Source of the DNA: Enterobacter huaxiensis | GTDB taxonomy: Bacteria; Pseudomonadota; Gammaproteobacteria; Enterobacterales; Enterobacteriaceae | Direction of reading: 5' to 3' | DNA: 64,000 nucleotides | Assembly: GCF_003594935.2 (NCBI RefSeq) | Contig: NZ_CP043342.1 | Coordinates: forward strand, 2,356,001-2,420,000 | In this document: in pieces, positions 15,604 to 24,099 of the stretch | Position numbering within the stretch: the stretch's first letter is position 1 | Layout: the number at the start of each line of letters is the position of its first letter | The notes under the pieces: model-generated | Seen by the model: the letters and a program-made list of their open reading frames with translations, nothing else | The model's database searches: none | What the model was told of the DNA's origin: nothing | Made by a program: the position numbers and the translations under genes

Positions 15604-15617
15604 GCATGCGCGCATGC
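15604..15617. repeat. 14-bp perfect palindrome of alternating purine/pyrimidine
   Basis: GCATGCGCGCATGC, a perfect palindrome with strict purine-pyrimidine alternation, centred about 46 bases upstream of the putative -10 of the ABC-F leader and 60 bases past the end of the glycosyltransferase gene. It could be an operator or a structural element. Confidence 0.5.
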
Positions 15618-15678
15618 AGCATGGTGAAACGGGGAGAATCCTTAACCTTGAACCGTCTCGAATAATCCCCGTTAATCA

Positions 15679-16788
15679 TTATCCTAATGCGCTTTCTTTG
15701 GCTGCAATATCTTTTAACTGTTCGTCAATTAACGACAGTATAGGTCCAACGTCGGCATCCATAACGCGGCGTTCTTTGAGTTTCACCTGTATAGCCGAAG
15801 GATAGTTCGGCCCCCACACGTCAGCGTTATCTGCAGATACGCCGATTATTTTGAAGGGATAGAGACAAATTAATTTCTTATTGAACGCTCTGGATACATG
15901 AACGAATGATGTGTCAGGCGAGATGACCAGCGCGCTGTCCTTAATTATTTGTGCCGCTGAAAAGAACGATGGCGTTGTATTCCTGGTGACGTTAGCTGAG
16001 TCAGGTATGGCTTTTATTTTATGCTGCTCGCCAAGGATGATTAGGTGAAATAAATCCTCATATTTAGCAAGATGGCCGGTGATGGCTTCAATCTGTGCGG
16101 TAGAGAAAAAACGCTCGCTCACGCTACCGTAAGGAATGAATGAAACAATTTTTTTATCAGTGGTTTTTTTAATGAACTCTTTTGCCTTTTGCGCATCTTC
16201 ATCGGGAATGTGCACCGCGTAATCAAAGTCCTGCACAGAAATCCCCAGGTGCTGGAGCAGGTCAATGTAGCGGGTGCTGATGTGCCCCAGGGGCTGGCTG
16301 ATATGGATAACCTCATCATATAGACGATACTTGCTGGTAAATCCTATCGTTCTTTGTGGCTTGATCAATCTGATTAAATTGAACGTTTCGACATTAGAGT
16401 GAGTGATTTCGTGCGAGTCTACAAATACAAATGGAGGAAGTTTCCTTAACGTCTTGACTAGCTCTTTTTTCGTGTTAGCGTCATAAAAATAAAGCGCGTC
16501 AACATTACGCCACTCTTTAAACAGGAAGTGGGTTCTTTTGTCTGCGATAATAGATACGCGAAAATTGTTTTTTACCAGCGTGTCAATTATCCCTCCAATA
16601 ACAATAGCGTCACCAATGCCCTTGGCGATGAAAGGTATCACCAAATGGTTCGTGTCTGACTTACGTTCGGGATTTGATGGGCGGGTCAGGGCAGTTATAT
16701 TGCTCATCAAATTTAACTTAAATCTTAGCTTCGCTCTTTTCAGAATATAATTTTTAGAACGGTTTACTTTCCTGAGCCATTTGATCAC
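15679..16788 (-). CDS. Glycosyltransferase family 9 (heptosyltransferase-like) protein
   Basis: A 369-residue GT9-type protein. The N-terminal domain starts with a basic stretch, then HLVIPFIAKGIGDAIVIGGI, the usual GT9 opening after the first strand. The C-terminal domain has the donor-site region SALVISPDTSFVHVSRAFNK, matching the SPDTG-x2-H family motif with Ser for Gly. It would transfer a sugar, probably to lipopolysaccharide or another surface glycan, at the inner face of the membrane. The start is GTG at 16788 behind AAGGGGAAG. The gene is clearly richer in A and T than its neighbours and stands alone with no glycan genes around, signs of horizontal acquisition. Confidence 0.78.
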   Translation of the reverse strand: MIKWLRKVNRSKNYILKRAKLRFKLNLMSNITALTRPSNPERKSDTNHLVIPFIAKGIGDAIVIGGIIDTLVKNNFRVSIIADKRTHFLFKEWRNVDALYFYDANTKKELVKTLRKLPPFVFVDSHEITHSNVETFNLIRLIKPQRTIGFTSKYRLYDEVIHISQPLGHISTRYIDLLQHLGISVQDFDYAVHIPDEDAQKAKEFIKKTTDKKIVSFIPYGSVSERFFSTAQIEAITGHLAKYEDLFHLIILGEQHKIKAIPDSANVTRNTTPSFFSAAQIIKDSALVISPDTSFVHVSRAFNKKLICLYPFKIIGVSADNADVWGPNYPSAIQVKLKERRVMDADVGPILSLIDEQLKDIAAKESALG

Positions 16789-16861
16789 GAACTTCCCCTT
16801 GTAAAATAATCTGGCAAATTTGACGCTAGCTATCTGTTATTACGAATTTGAGGGTGTATAT

Positions 16862-16882
16862 CCCTCTCCCATCGGGAGAGGG
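16862..16882. terminator. Hairpin at the end of maeA
   Basis: CCCTCTCCC-ATC-GGGAGAGGG, a perfect 9-bp stem with a 3-base loop, 17 bases beyond the maeA stop. No T run follows on either strand, so it may be a factor-dependent end or an mRNA-stabilising hairpin. Similar CCCTCTCCC hairpins are common between enterobacterial genes. Confidence 0.55.
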
Positions 16883-16898
16883 ACGATCGTAACCTGAA

Positions 16899-18596
16899 TT
16901 AAATCGAGGTACGACGATAGCTCCGGTATTCCGGCATCCAGTAGTTATCGTCGATAGCCTGCTGCAGCGCATCGGCAGAGGTATTTACCGCCACGCCCTG
17001 CTGCTGCGCCATTTTACCCACCGCAAACGCAATCGCGCGGGACACTTTCTGAATATCCTTCAGCTCCGGCAGCACCAGACCTTCCCCGTCGTTGACCAGC
17101 GGAGAATGTTTCGCCAGGGTTTCACTCGCCGACATCAGCATTTCGTCAGTAATGCGCGATGCGCCGGAGGCGATAACCCCCAGGCCAATGCCCGGGAAGA
17201 TGTAGGAGTTGTTGCACTGGGCGATCGGATAGACCTTGTCTTTCCACACCACCGGATCGAACGGGCTGCCGGTAGCAACCAGCGCGTTACCCTCGGTCCA
17301 GGCGATGATGTCCTGCGGCGTGGCTTCCACGCGGGAAGTCGGGTTAGAAAGCGGCATTACGATAGGGCGTTCGCAGTATTTGTGCATCTCGCGAATGATC
17401 TCTTCGGTGAAGAGGCCGGTCTGCCCGGAAACGCCGATCAGAATATCCGGCTTCACGTTGCGTACCACGTCCAGCAGGGAAAGCACTTCGTTGTCGGTGT
17501 CCCAGTTTTTCAGTCCTTCGCGCTTTTGCACCAGCTTGGTCTGGAACGGCAGCAGGTTTGGCATGCCGTCGGTCAGCAGGCCAAAGCGGTCAACCATAAA
17601 GACGCGGGAGCGCGCCAGCTCTTCGCTTAACCCTTCGCGCTGGGTCTGGGCGATAATCTGCTCGGCGATACCACAGCCCGCAGAGCCTGCGCCAAGGAAG
17701 ACAATTTTCTGATAGCTCAGCTGGCTGCCCGCCGCGCGGCTGGCGGCGATCAGCGTGCCCACGGTGACCGCGGCGGTGCCCTGAATGTCGTCGTTGAACG
17801 AGCAGATCTCATCGCGATAGCGGTTCAGCAGCGGCATGGCATTTTTCTGCGCGAAATCTTCAAACTGCAGCAGCACGTCCGGCCAGCGGTGCTTAACGGC
17901 CTGGATGAAATCATCCACAAACTGATAGTACTCGTCGTCTGTAATGCGCGGATGACGCCAGCCCATATACAGCGGGTCGGTCAGCAGCTGCTGGTTGTTG
18001 GTCCCTACGTCCAGCACTACCGGCAGGGTGTAGGCCGGGCTGATGCCGCCGCAGGCGGTGTAGAGAGAGAGTTTACCGATTGGAATACCCATCCCACCGA
18101 TACCCTGGTCGCCAAGGCCCAGGATACGTTCACCGTCCGTCACCACGATCACTTTGATGTTGTGGTTAGACACGTTCTGCAGAATATCGTCCATGTTGTG
18201 ACGGTTCTGATAGGAGATGAACACGCCACGGGAGCGGCGGTAGATCTCAGAGAAGCGTTCGCAGGCGGCACCGACCGTTGGGGTGTAGATCACCGGCATC
18301 ATCTCTTCGAGATGGTTTTGCACCAGGCGATAGAAAAGCGTTTCGTTAGTGTCCTGTATGTTGCGCAGGTAGATGTGCTTGTCGATTTCTGTTTTGAAGC
18401 CCTGATACTGGATCCAGGCGCGCTCTGCCTGTTCCTCAATGGTTTCAACCACTTCAGGTAACAGACCGAGCAGGTTAAAGCTGCTGCGCTCCTCCATGCT
18501 GAAGGCGCTGCCTTTGTTCAGCAGGGGGAATTCCAGTAAAACCGGACCGGCATAGGGAATATAAAGGGAACGATGTTTTTTCAGTTTGTTGTCCAT
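16899..18596 (-). CDS. maeA: NAD-dependent malic enzyme MaeA
   Basis: A 565-residue malic enzyme matching E. coli MaeA (SfcA) in length and nearly throughout in sequence. Malic signature [16 protein letters not shown]; dinucleotide loop [29 protein letters not shown] near residue 150. It decarboxylates malate to pyruvate with NAD. I use the ATG at 18596 ([10 protein letters not shown]), which aligns with the E. coli start, rather than the in-frame GTG at 18605. The order adhP, maeA, sra, bdm, osmC is the E. coli order with additions. Confidence 0.95.
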   Translation of the reverse strand: MDNKLKKHRSLYIPYAGPVLLEFPLLNKGSAFSMEERSSFNLLGLLPEVVETIEEQAERAWIQYQGFKTEIDKHIYLRNIQDTNETLFYRLVQNHLEEMMPVIYTPTVGAACERFSEIYRRSRGVFISYQNRHNMDDILQNVSNHNIKVIVVTDGERILGLGDQGIGGMGIPIGKLSLYTACGGISPAYTLPVVLDVGTNNQQLLTDPLYMGWRHPRITDDEYYQFVDDFIQAVKHRWPDVLLQFEDFAQKNAMPLLNRYRDEICSFNDDIQGTAAVTVGTLIAASRAAGSQLSYQKIVFLGAGSAGCGIAEQIIAQTQREGLSEELARSRVFMVDRFGLLTDGMPNLLPFQTKLVQKREGLKNWDTDNEVLSLLDVVRNVKPDILIGVSGQTGLFTEEIIREMHKYCERPIVMPLSNPTSRVEATPQDIIAWTEGNALVATGSPFDPVVWKDKVYPIAQCNNSYIFPGIGLGVIASGASRITDEMLMSASETLAKHSPLVNDGEGLVLPELKDIQKVSRAIAFAVGKMAQQQGVAVNTSADALQQAIDDNYWMPEYRSYRRTSI

Positions 18597-18682
18597 GTCA
18601 CTCACTCATTTTTTGAAGATCCGTCCCTGGCACTGCTGTTTGTCATCTTTCTGGCCTGTGCGGCGGGGTGCGGTCGGGCGGT

Positions 18683-18688
18683 ATTATA
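18683..18688 (-). promoter_or_regulatory. -10 box, likely maeA promoter
   Basis: TATAAT on the minus strand, 87 bases before the maeA ATG. A TTGCGG at 18714-18709 is a possible -35 but with a 20-base spacer, longer than ideal. Confidence 0.45.
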
Positions 18689-18719
18689 GAGGAGCTAAAT
18701 GTTAATTACCGCAACACAT

Positions 18720-18750
18720 AAAAAAAACACCATCGGGATTACCGATGGTG
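18720..18750 (-). terminator. Rho-independent terminator of sra
   Basis: CACCATCGG-GATTA-CCGATGGTG on the plus strand; read on the minus strand the 9-bp stem is followed by at least seven T. It lies about 20 bases past the sra stop. Confidence 0.88.
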
Positions 18751-18771
18751 CCGTGGATTTCGTACTGGAAC

Positions 18772-18909
18772 TTACTTGCCTGCGTGGCGTTTTCTGCCGG
18801 TGGCGTGGGTGACCTGCGTTTCGCTGTCGCCCTCAATGACCACTTTTCGCTGGTTTGACAGCTTGTAGTTCAGCCCCAGAATATGGCGTGCCTGACGGTT
18901 CGATTTCAT
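18772..18909 (-). CDS. sra: Stationary-phase ribosome-associated protein Sra (RpsV)
   Basis: A 45-residue basic protein, [19 protein letters not shown] at the start and [10 protein letters not shown] at the end. Length and most residues match E. coli Sra (S22, RpsV), a protein bound to the 30S subunit in stationary phase. The ATG at 18909 follows a GAGTTAAC ribosome site (AGGATTGAGGAG region). Its position between maeA and bdm is the E. coli arrangement, and a strong terminator follows. Confidence 0.93.
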   Translation of the reverse strand: MKSNRQARHILGLNYKLSNQRKVVIEGDSETQVTHATGRKRHAGK

Positions 18910-19004
18910 GTTAACTCCTCAATCCTGTTGATAGTTTTAAGGACAAGTTCGCTTGCGCAAACGAAATGTAACCCCTTAGGTTGCAGATCCAGCTTAGCAG
19001 GTTT

Positions 19005-19220
19005 TTACAAAGGTGCGTTTTGCCCGCTGACAACGTAGTTAATGGTCTGCTGGTAGATGTCACTGAGGATGTCATTGTCTGTGGCTTCCACCCACCGGGT
19101 CAGCTCCATCAAAATGTCATCTTCAGTCACAGCACCGTGCTCGGCGTGAAGTCCCTGTGCAATTGCGTTAACGAGCTCAGGTTGTGCTGATGTAGTATTT
19201 GCCGGGTAATAAGTAAACAT
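19005..19220 (-). CDS. bdm: Biofilm-dependent modulation protein Bdm
   Basis: A 71-residue cytoplasmic protein starting MFTYYPANTTSAQPELVNAI and containing EDDILMELTRWVEA and SDIYQQTINYVVSGQ, matching E. coli Bdm along its length. Bdm promotes flagellar gene expression through FlhDC, and in E. coli is controlled by osmolarity, RcsB and RNase III. The neighbours sra and maeA support the call. I could not identify a confident RcsB box upstream. Confidence 0.93.
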   Translation of the reverse strand: MFTYYPANTTSAQPELVNAIAQGLHAEHGAVTEDDILMELTRWVEATDNDILSDIYQQTINYVVSGQNAPL

Positions 19221-19359
19221 GCTGCCTCCGTTCGTTATCTGTTTAATGTTACGGCTTGCAAAATCTTAATTCATAAACAGAGTGACAAATATTTTCGCCG
19301 TTGTGGTTCAGATTCGTCCTGGAAATATAAACATCATATTCCATAGCACAGAATTTAAA

Positions 19360-19881
19360 TTAAGGTTTCCAGCGGCGTAAATTTGTCTTTTTTTCATAGG
19401 GCATTGGGGAAGGCCAGGAGATGAGTTCAACAATGCTGCCCCAGGGCGTTTGACCGTAGCAAAAGGCATTCCCTTCGCCCTGCTCATCCGGGAAGGTCAG
19501 CGGTTTTGGCTCGGTAAACATCTCACCGCCGGCCGCGGTGAACGCGGAGAGGGCATTTTCAAAATTATCAACATAAACAGCAAAGTGCTGCAGGCCGAAG
19601 TCGCTGGCGCGGGCGGGCATACCCTGTTCAGGCCCGTGCATTTCGAAGAGTTCTATACCGGGCCCGTGCGGCATGGCAAGCATGCGGATGGCGCTGATGG
19701 TGGTGCCCGGGAATAATCTTAAGGTGTGCTGCTGCGCGCTGTGGTCGATATTATCCGTTTCAGCGTCAACGGAGTGATATAAAACCTTTGCCCCGAAAGC
19801 CCGTTCAAAAAATAGGGTGGCCTTTTCGATGTCGGGAACCGTAATACCGATATGGTCGATACCCCTTACTGAAGATTGCAT
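19360..19881 (-). CDS. VOC (glyoxalase/dioxygenase-like) family protein
   Basis: A 173-residue vicinal-oxygen-chelate protein. Two beta-alpha-beta-beta-beta modules: the first from GIDHIGITVPDIEKA, the second from FGLQHFAVYVDNFENALSAF. Candidate metal ligands are His13, a histidine in FGLQHFAVY and a late glutamate (WGSIVELISWP). The start ATG has an AGGAGAAATAT site. Substrate unknown. It precedes neither bdm nor osmC in E. coli and appears to be part of an insertion between them. It is separated from the MBL-fold gene upstream by only 51 bases on the same strand, so co-transcription is possible. Confidence 0.82.
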   Translation of the reverse strand: MQSSVRGIDHIGITVPDIEKATLFFERAFGAKVLYHSVDAETDNIDHSAQQHTLRLFPGTTISAIRMLAMPHGPGIELFEMHGPEQGMPARASDFGLQHFAVYVDNFENALSAFTAAGGEMFTEPKPLTFPDEQGEGNAFCYGQTPWGSIVELISWPSPMPYEKKTNLRRWKP

Positions 19882-19932
19882 ATATTTCTCCTGCTATAAA
19901 AATAGTAAATATAGCAGGAGAATATCAGGCTA

Positions 19933-20784
19933 TTACCACTTCATTTCGCCGGTGTTCACCTTTGCGCTCAATTCTAACGAGCTGGCTTCAGCAAGGTTCG
20001 GCCACTGTTTTTTCATCGTACTGATGACGCCAGCTGAGTCCTTATGCGTCGTCAAAGCCTGCTCGAACTGCTGCAGATAGCTCCGGGTAAAGTCGATAGC
20101 GCCCGTTCCCGCTGGCGGCGTCCCCAGGTAGTGGCCGGGAATGACGCGCTCTGGCTTATGGGCTGCCATGTTATCCAGAGTGTGCTGCCACTGCTGACGG
20201 CTTGCTTTGGTCTGAGTATCCGCCGTCCAGACGTGAATGCCCCAGGAGACGCCGGTCCCGCCCAGGATAGTTTTCGCTGACGGGATCCAGACGTAGGCCG
20301 CATAGCTGTCAGGCTGTTCGATATCAATCTTCTCGCCGTCAACCATAAAGGTGGTGGAGGCGATAACCTGCGGCACGACGAGCTGCGTTGGCGCACCGTC
20401 CTTCATCTGCGGACCCCAGAAGGCGAGCTTGGCGTCCTTAGTGGCGTTGATATGGTCAACCACCTGCTGCGTCGCCACCACTTTTGCATTCGGGAAGGCC
20501 TTAACCAGCGGCTGAAGGCCGAAGTAGAAATCCGGGTCGCCGGAGGTGATCACAATTTTGTTCAGCGTTTTGCCGCTTCGACGGATTTTTTCAACCAGCG
20601 CCTCGCCATCCTTCACGCTGAACTGCGCATCAAACAGGACGGCTTCCGTCGGGCCAGACACGAGCGTTGAGGATACGGCAAAAATCCCTTTCTCCTGCGG
20701 GTTGTAGGTGTCAACGGTTAGCGGCGCAGCAAACGCGGCCGGGGAGAAAAGGGCGCATACGACAGCAAGGTGGGTGATTTTCAT
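19933..20784 (-). CDS. Exported metallo-beta-lactamase-fold hydrolase
   Basis: A 283-residue protein with a signal peptide (MKITHLAVVCALFSPAAFA then APLTVD) and an MBL-like fold: VLFDAQFSVKDGEALVEKI, then ITSGDPDFYFGLQPLVKAFP where classical members have the THxHxDH motif. Here the T-S-G-D-P-D-F sequence has lost the histidines, while a late histidine in VIPGHYLGTPP remains. It is thus a divergent MBL-fold protein with an altered metal site, and catalysis of the usual kind is doubtful. It is divergent from a LysR regulator, which probably controls it. Confidence 0.8.
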   Translation of the reverse strand: MKITHLAVVCALFSPAAFAAPLTVDTYNPQEKGIFAVSSTLVSGPTEAVLFDAQFSVKDGEALVEKIRRSGKTLNKIVITSGDPDFYFGLQPLVKAFPNAKVVATQQVVDHINATKDAKLAFWGPQMKDGAPTQLVVPQVIASTTFMVDGEKIDIEQPDSYAAYVWIPSAKTILGGTGVSWGIHVWTADTQTKASRQQWQHTLDNMAAHKPERVIPGHYLGTPPAGTGAIDFTRSYLQQFEQALTTHKDSAGVISTMKKQWPNLAEASSLELSAKVNTGEMKW

Positions 20785-20800
20785 TCTGGTATCTCAGTTA

Positions 20801-20851
20801 TTCAGGAAAGTCTCTATTGTACGGATATCTGCATTTGCCAGAATTCCTGAA
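20801..20851. promoter_or_regulatory. Inverted repeat between the MBL-fold gene and its LysR neighbour
   Basis: TTCAGGAA (20801-20808) and TTCCTGAA (20844-20851), perfect 8-base inverted arms with centres 43 bases apart, about four helical turns, in the 111-base gap between divergent genes. Candidate binding sites for the LysR regulator. Confidence 0.45.
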
Positions 20852-20895
20852 ACAAGACATGCTTAGTTTCATAAATCGAGCAAATGGAGCTAAGA

Positions 20896-21774
20896 ATGGA
20901 TCGCGTAATCGCTGCCCAGGTGTACAACCGCATATGCGAACTGGGGAGCTTGAGTGCGGCGGCGCGGGCGCTGGGCATTTCTCGCCCTATGGTCAGCCGC
21001 TATCTTGAGCAAATGGAAAAGTGGGCGGGCGCGCGGCTGGTTAATCGCTCTACGCGCAGGCTGACGCTCACGGCCGCAGGAGAGAAAGTGCTGCTTAAAA
21101 CGCGGACGCTTTCGCAGATCTCTCAGGAAATTGAGGACCAGTCGGCAAAGGATCTGCCCTCCGGCACGCTGCGGGTGGCCTGCGCGCACTTTACCGCCAT
21201 GCAGATTATCGCCCCGGTGCTGCCGGATCTTCTGTCGCGCTATGCTCAGCTGCGAATCGAGCTGGACGTAAACAACCACCCGGTAAGCCTGGTGGGAGAG
21301 CGAATCGACGTTGCGATCCGCATTACGGATAACCCGGAGCCGGGGATGATTGCCCGCAGGCTGGGAGAGTGCCGCTCAGTGCTCTGTGCTTCACCGGAAT
21401 ATCTCGCCAGGCACGGTATTCCCGAGCAGCTGGAGGATTTAGCCCGGCACAACTGCCTGCACTACAGCTTTTTTGCCGGGCAGTCGTGGAATTTTATTAC
21501 GGCAGAAGGCAATGCCGTCTCGACGGCGGTAAAGGGGAATTTGAGCGCCAGTATCTCCTCCCTGCTGATGGACGCCGCGATTAACCACTGCGGGATTGCC
21601 ATGCTGCCGGAACGCGAGGCTCAGGAGGCGCTAGCGCAAGGCCGCCTGGTGCCGGTGCTAACCGCGCTCACGCCGAAGCCTATCGGTATTTTTGGTATCT
21701 ATCAGTCTCGGGATTATCCGCCCGCGGCGCAGCGCGTGTTCCTTGACGCCCTGGCGAACGCTCTTGGCGGTTAA
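20896..21774 (+). CDS. LysR-type transcriptional regulator
   Basis: A 292-residue LysR regulator of the CrgA/YafC-like group. HTH at about 15-45 (GSLSAAARALGISRPMVSRY), then the effector-binding domain with ELDVNNHPVSLVGERIDVAI and GQSWNFI. I choose ATG 20896 (MDRVIAAQV) because GGAG lies seven bases before it; the ATG at 20884 is the one embedded in that site. Its divergent partner is the exported MBL-fold gene. The inducer is unknown. Confidence 0.85.
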   Translation: MDRVIAAQVYNRICELGSLSAAARALGISRPMVSRYLEQMEKWAGARLVNRSTRRLTLTAAGEKVLLKTRTLSQISQEIEDQSAKDLPSGTLRVACAHFTAMQIIAPVLPDLLSRYAQLRIELDVNNHPVSLVGERIDVAIRITDNPEPGMIARRLGECRSVLCASPEYLARHGIPEQLEDLARHNCLHYSFFAGQSWNFITAEGNAVSTAVKGNLSASISSLLMDAAINHCGIAMLPEREAQEALAQGRLVPVLTALTPKPIGIFGIYQSRDYPPAAQRVFLDALANALGG

Positions 21775-21849
21775 GACTCGTCTGTGTTCCCTGCAAAATA
21801 CGCTTAGCGTCCTATACTTAACCCTTTGTAAGCCAAAAGGAGAGCAAGA

Positions 21850-22278
21850 ATGACGATTCATAAGCACGGTTCGGCACACTGGTCTGGCGATATTAAGCGC
21901 GGGAAAGGGACGGTCTCTACAGAGAGTGGCGTTCTTAACCAACAACCTTACGGCTTTAACACCCGCTTTGAAGGTGAGAAAGGTACCAACCCGGAAGAGC
22001 TGATCGGTGCGGCGCACGCGGCCTGTTTCTCGATGGCGCTGTCGCTGATGCTGGGCGAGTCGGGCTACACTGCCGATTCCATTGACACCACAGCGGACGT
22101 GTCGCTGGATAAGACCGACAGCGGTTTTGCCATCAGTAAAGTCGCGCTGCAAAGTAAAGTCACGGTGCCCGGCATCGATCCTCAGCAGTTCGACGGCATT
22201 ATTCAGAAAGCAAAAGCGGGCTGTCCGGTTTCGCAGCTGCTGAAAGCTGAAATCACGCTGGATTACACGCTGAACTAA
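21850..22278 (+). CDS. osmC: Organic hydroperoxide peroxidase OsmC
   Basis: A 142-residue OsmC, the same size and pattern as E. coli OsmC. Two catalytic cysteines are visible, in AAHAACFSMAL and in KAGCPVSQLL; together they reduce organic hydroperoxides at the dimer interface. AAAAGGAGAGCAAGA precedes the ATG. E. coli osmC is induced by osmotic stress and stationary phase; promoters were not resolved here. Confidence 0.95.
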   Translation: MTIHKHGSAHWSGDIKRGKGTVSTESGVLNQQPYGFNTRFEGEKGTNPEELIGAAHAACFSMALSLMLGESGYTADSIDTTADVSLDKTDSGFAISKVALQSKVTVPGIDPQQFDGIIQKAKAGCPVSQLLKAEITLDYTLN

Positions 22279-22283
22279 ACCTG

Positions 22284-22303
22284 AGCCGGGCCTGTGCCCG
22301 GCT
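22284..22303. terminator. Hairpin between osmC and the convergent LysR gene
   Basis: AGCCGGGC-CTGT-GCCCGGCT, perfect 8-bp stem, 6 bases after the osmC stop and touching the stop codon of the minus-strand gene. No T run on the plus side; a short TTTAG follows on the minus side. Likely a shared transcript end. Confidence 0.55.
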
Positions 22304-23207
22304 ATCCTCTGAGCGCCGCAGGGAACACCTCGGCCAGCCAGGCAATAAACACCCTCAGGCGGTGCGTCAAATGGCGGTTCTGGGGGTAAACAACGTGAAA
22401 AGGATAGGCCTTCGGACGCCAGTCGCGGAGGATCTCAACCAGGGCGCCGGCCTGCAGGTGAGACTGAACGGCATAACCAAACGTCTGAACAATTCCCAGG
22501 CCTGCTACCGCAGCCGCCAGGTGGGCATTACTTTCGTTGATTCCAAGGTAGTGCGGTACGCTAATTTCCAGCGCCTCGCCGTTCTCCCTGAAGCGAAACG
22601 GAAAGGCACGCCCCGTGACGGGTGAAAGATAGCTCACAAGCTTATGTCCGTTGCACAACTCCTGCGGATAGGCCGGAACGCCATGATTTTTGAGGTACCC
22701 GGGGGCCGCGCAGGTGAGAAGTTCGGCCTCACCAATATGCCGGGCGATGAGGGTGGAATCATCGAGCGGGCCACCGCGGATTACGCAGTCAACGTTACCG
22801 CTGATTAAATCGACGGGACGGTCGGCTACGCCCAGATCGATGCGGATATCCGGGTTACGCTGCATAAAGTCCGGCAGAAGGGGGATCAGCACGTCCCGCG
22901 CCGTTGAGCCGCCAACGTCAATCCGCAAATGTCCTTTTGGCGTACAGCATGACGCGCGAAACGAGGTGTCGATATCCTCGATATCGATAAGAACCCGCGA
23001 GGCCTTTTCGTAATATTCCTTACCCTCCGGCGTAGTGACCACGCGCCGCGTGGTGCGGTGCAACAGCCGGGTTTCCAGATGCGCTTCCAGCGATTTCACC
23101 AGCTTGCTCAGGGTGGCGATCGGCATGTTCAACGAGTCAGCCGCCCGGGTAAAACTCCCTGCTTCAACTACGCGCGCGAAGGCGCGCATCGCCATGAGTT
23201 GGTCCAC
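22302..23207 (-). CDS. LysR-type transcriptional regulator
   Basis: A 301-residue LysR regulator of the CrgA-like group: HTH with GSFTRAADSLNMPIATLSKL at about 16-36, wing HLETRLLHRTTRRVVTTPEG, and the effector domain with GVADRPVDLISGNVDCVIRG. It starts with GTG at 23207. It is divergent from an SDR gene 142 bases away, its likely target. Confidence 0.86.
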   Translation of the reverse strand: MDQLMAMRAFARVVEAGSFTRAADSLNMPIATLSKLVKSLEAHLETRLLHRTTRRVVTTPEGKEYYEKASRVLIDIEDIDTSFRASCCTPKGHLRIDVGGSTARDVLIPLLPDFMQRNPDIRIDLGVADRPVDLISGNVDCVIRGGPLDDSTLIARHIGEAELLTCAAPGYLKNHGVPAYPQELCNGHKLVSYLSPVTGRAFPFRFRENGEALEISVPHYLGINESNAHLAAAVAGLGIVQTFGYAVQSHLQAGALVEILRDWRPKAYPFHVVYPQNRHLTHRLRVFIAWLAEVFPAALRG

Positions 23208-23349
23208 GCTGCTGCCTCTTATTATTTCTGTATGTGAATAGTCATTTTCATTTTTGCCTGTTTTTCACTAATTCCGCAAGGGCTACAGTCTGTTCAACGC
23301 AGGCGAAAGGTCGCTCGCAGCCTAAAACCCTCTACACAAGGTAAACAAC

Positions 23350-24099
23350 ATGAACACGACGCTCACGGGAAAAATCGCACTGGTCACCGGCGGTAGCACC
23401 GGTATTGGTCTTGCCACGGCGCAGGAGCTGGCGGCACAGGGCGCTAAGGTCTACATCACCGGCCGCCGTCAGGCCGAGCTTGACGCTGCGGTCTCGGCAA
23501 TTGGCTCATCAGCGGTGGCGATCCGCGCCGATGTTTCTAAGCTTGCGGACCTCGATGAGGTTTATGCCCGCATAGCCAAAGACGAAGGGCGGCTTGATAT
23601 TCTCTTTGCCAACGCGGGCGGCGGCGACATGCTGCCGTTAGGCGCGATCACCGAGGAGCAGTTTGACCGTATCTTCGGCACCAACGTGCGCGGCGTGCTG
23701 TTTACGGTACAAAAGGCGCTGCCGCTGCTGACGGCCGGGTCATCCATCATCCTCACCGGGTCAACGGTGTCGGTTAAGGGCACGGCAAACTTTAGCGTGT
23801 ACAGCGCCAGTAAAGCGGCCGTGCGCAACTTCGCCCGCTCATGGGCGCTGGACCTGCAGGGGCGTGGGATCCGCGTCAACGTGGTGAGCCCTGGCCCGAT
23901 CAAAACCCCGGGGCTGGGTGACCTGGTGGCGGAAGAACATCGTCAGGGGCTGTACGATGCGCTGGCCGCGCAGGTGCCGCTGGGTCGCCTTGGGGCGCCG
24001 GGCGAAGTGGGTAAAGCGGTGGCGTTCCTGGCCTCGGATGCCGCCAGCTTTATCAATGCCGTCGAACTGTTTGTTGATGGTGGCATGGCCCAAATCTAA
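23350..24099 (+). CDS. SDR-family oxidoreductase
   Basis: A 249-residue classical short-chain dehydrogenase. NAD(P)-binding TGGSTGIG at 14-21, NAG motif (LFANAGG), catalytic Ser in ILTGSTVS, and YSASK as the Y-x3-K pair. Arg39-Arg40 after the second strand (TGRRQAEL) suggest NADP preference. Substrate unknown. It is divergent from a LysR gene and ends four bases inside the convergent alginate lyase gene. Confidence 0.88.
   Translation: MNTTLTGKIALVTGGSTGIGLATAQELAAQGAKVYITGRRQAELDAAVSAIGSSAVAIRADVSKLADLDEVYARIAKDEGRLDILFANAGGGDMLPLGAITEEQFDRIFGTNVRGVLFTVQKALPLLTAGSSIILTGSTVSVKGTANFSVYSASKAAVRNFARSWALDLQGRGIRVNVVSPGPIKTPGLGDLVAEEHRQGLYDALAAQVPLGRLGAPGEVGKAVAFLASDAASFINAVELFVDGGMAQI

Noticed and set aside
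18597..18605. GTG start giving MaeA three extra residues
   Set aside because: The ATG at 18596 aligns with E. coli MaeA and gives its exact length.
19221..19262. Possible RcsB box upstream of bdm
   Set aside because: The best match shares too few positions with the box I remember to report it.
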